NCBI GenBank assembly: GCA_030042795.1 | Contig: JASHYZ010000139.1 | Location: 1-5,770, forward strand | From: Terriglobia bacterium | Lineage (GTDB): Bacteria > Acidobacteriota > Terriglobia > UBA7540 | Direction: 5' to 3' | Length of the DNA: 5,770 nt | Shown here: one piece after another, positions 5,192-5,770 of the stretch | Position numbering within the stretch: position 1 is the first letter of the stretch | Layout: every line of letters starts with the position of its first letter | Position numbers and translations under genes: made by a program | The notes under the pieces: model-generated | The model's database searches: none | What the model was told of the DNA's origin: nothing | Seen by the model: the letters and a program-made list of their open reading frames with translations, nothing else

Positions 5192-5770
5192 ATGCAACAG
5201 CTCGATGAGCTTTGGCGGCGATTGCGATTTTTCTTCCGGCGCGGCCAATTCCAGCGCGAACTCGATGAGGAGATGCGGCACCACCTGGAATTGAGCGCGC
5301 GAGCGCACGCCGAAGCGGGTGAATCGCCGGGAGAGGCAAGGTTTGCAGCCCAGCGCGAGTTGGGCAACACACTGCGTCTGCGAGAGGAGAGCCGCGATAT
5401 GTGGGGCTGGACATCGTTCGAAAGATTCAGTCAGGACCTGCGTTACGGCCTGCGACAAGTGCGACGGGCACCGTCATTCTCGGCGGTCGCAATATTCACA
5501 CTCGCACTGGGCATTGGCGCTACTGCCGTGATCTTCAGCGTGGTTGATAACGCCTTGCTCCGTCCGTTCCCTTACAAGAACGCTGACGGCATCAGCATCT
5601 TCCGCATCCACGACCTTGATCAGTCCGGCGACTCTGGCCGCCTGGGGCTCTCCGTGCCTGAATTCCTCGACTTTCAGGAGCAGAACCATGTCTTCGCGGA
5701 CATGACAGGTACAGGTCCCGCGAACGTGCTCTACACGGGCGATGGCGGCATGCAGGAATTGCATGGAGCG
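5192..5770 (+). CDS. ADOP-family MacB-like permease, N-terminal 193 residues
   Basis: The frame is open from the ATG at 5192 to the window end, so the gene is cut at its 3' side; complete members are usually about 800 residues. Residues 1-90 form a charged cytoplasmic prefix with landmarks typical of acidobacterial ADOP permeases: LDEEMRHHLEL (24-34), a GESPGEARFAAQRELGN segment (43-59), EESRDMW (65-71) and DLRYGLRQVRRAPSF (82-96). A single membrane helix follows (about 97-123, with the LALGIGATAVIFSVVDNALLRP signature), then the start of the MacB-type periplasmic domain (from about 125, with LSVPEFLDFQEQN at 153-165). MacB-type permeases work with an ATPase and often a membrane fusion protein in export or mechanotransmission; ADOPs usually lack an adjacent ATPase gene. 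A GGGGG (5178-5182) 9 nt upstream may serve as ribosome site. The PadR-type gene 197 bp upstream is the likely regulator. The substrate is unknown. Confidence 0.92.
   Translation, partial: MQQLDELWRRLRFFFRRGQFQRELDEEMRHHLELSARAHAEAGESPGEARFAAQRELGNTLRLREESRDMWGWTSFERFSQDLRYGLRQVRRAPSFSAVAIFTLALGIGATAVIFSVVDNALLRPFPYKNADGISIFRIHDLDQSGDSGRLGLSVPEFLDFQEQNHVFADMTGTGPANVLYTGDGGMQELHGA

Noticed and set aside
4824..5458. Several - strand ORFs opposite the padR spacer and permease
   Set aside because: They translate the octamer array and the dRS3-like repeat (giving the familiar DSRLRGND artefact) or lie antisense to the permease.

Overview
The window looks like chromosomal DNA from an Acidobacteriota bacterium (Terriglobia/Solibacter-type). 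The main evidence is the right end. There a PadR-family regulator is followed by the N-terminal part of a MacB-like permease with the long cytoplasmic prefix typical of the 'acidobacterial duplicated orphan permease' (ADOP) family. Moderately GC-rich genes, many exported proteins and roomy intergenic spacers full of short repeats agree with this. The assignment rests on family recognition from memory; no search was run.

Left part (1-2420, + strand): a possible 3' tail of an upstream gene, then an exported two-domain cupin protein (78-947), a 92-bp gap with a degenerate TTNGCG-type repeat, and a SelA-like PLP enzyme with a Tat-type leader (1040-2320). The last two are probably co-transcribed and probably act outside the cytoplasm on an unidentified amino-acid or sugar-acid type substrate. 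A convergent gene on the - strand (2421-3599) encodes a monomeric-sarcosine-oxidase-type flavoprotein with the covalent-FAD cysteine conserved. The cupin, PLP enzyme and amine oxidase suggest catabolism of amino compounds, but the oxidase is not in the same transcript and the link is only inferred.

Middle (3600-4643): a gene-poor stretch holding one compact, well-formed unit. It has a TTGACA promoter, a perfect Shine-Dalgarno, a 64-aa secreted Lys/Ser-rich peptide gene (4021-4215) and a strong intrinsic terminator. About 360 bp without a recognisable gene follow, up to a promoter that gives the PadR mRNA an almost leaderless start.

Right part (4644-5770): padR-type regulator, then a 197-bp spacer made of three layers of repeats, then the ADOP permease, cut by the window end. 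The spacer holds an in-register array of twelve degenerate 8-bp units that starts inside the padR 3' end and includes its stop codon. It also holds a dRS3-like ATTCCC-N8-GGGAAT hairpin nested inside an outer 8-bp inverted repeat. These repeats, the exported PLP enzyme and the small Lys-rich peptide are the most interesting items. I see no complete new defence or mobile system, CRISPR array, tRNA or rRNA.
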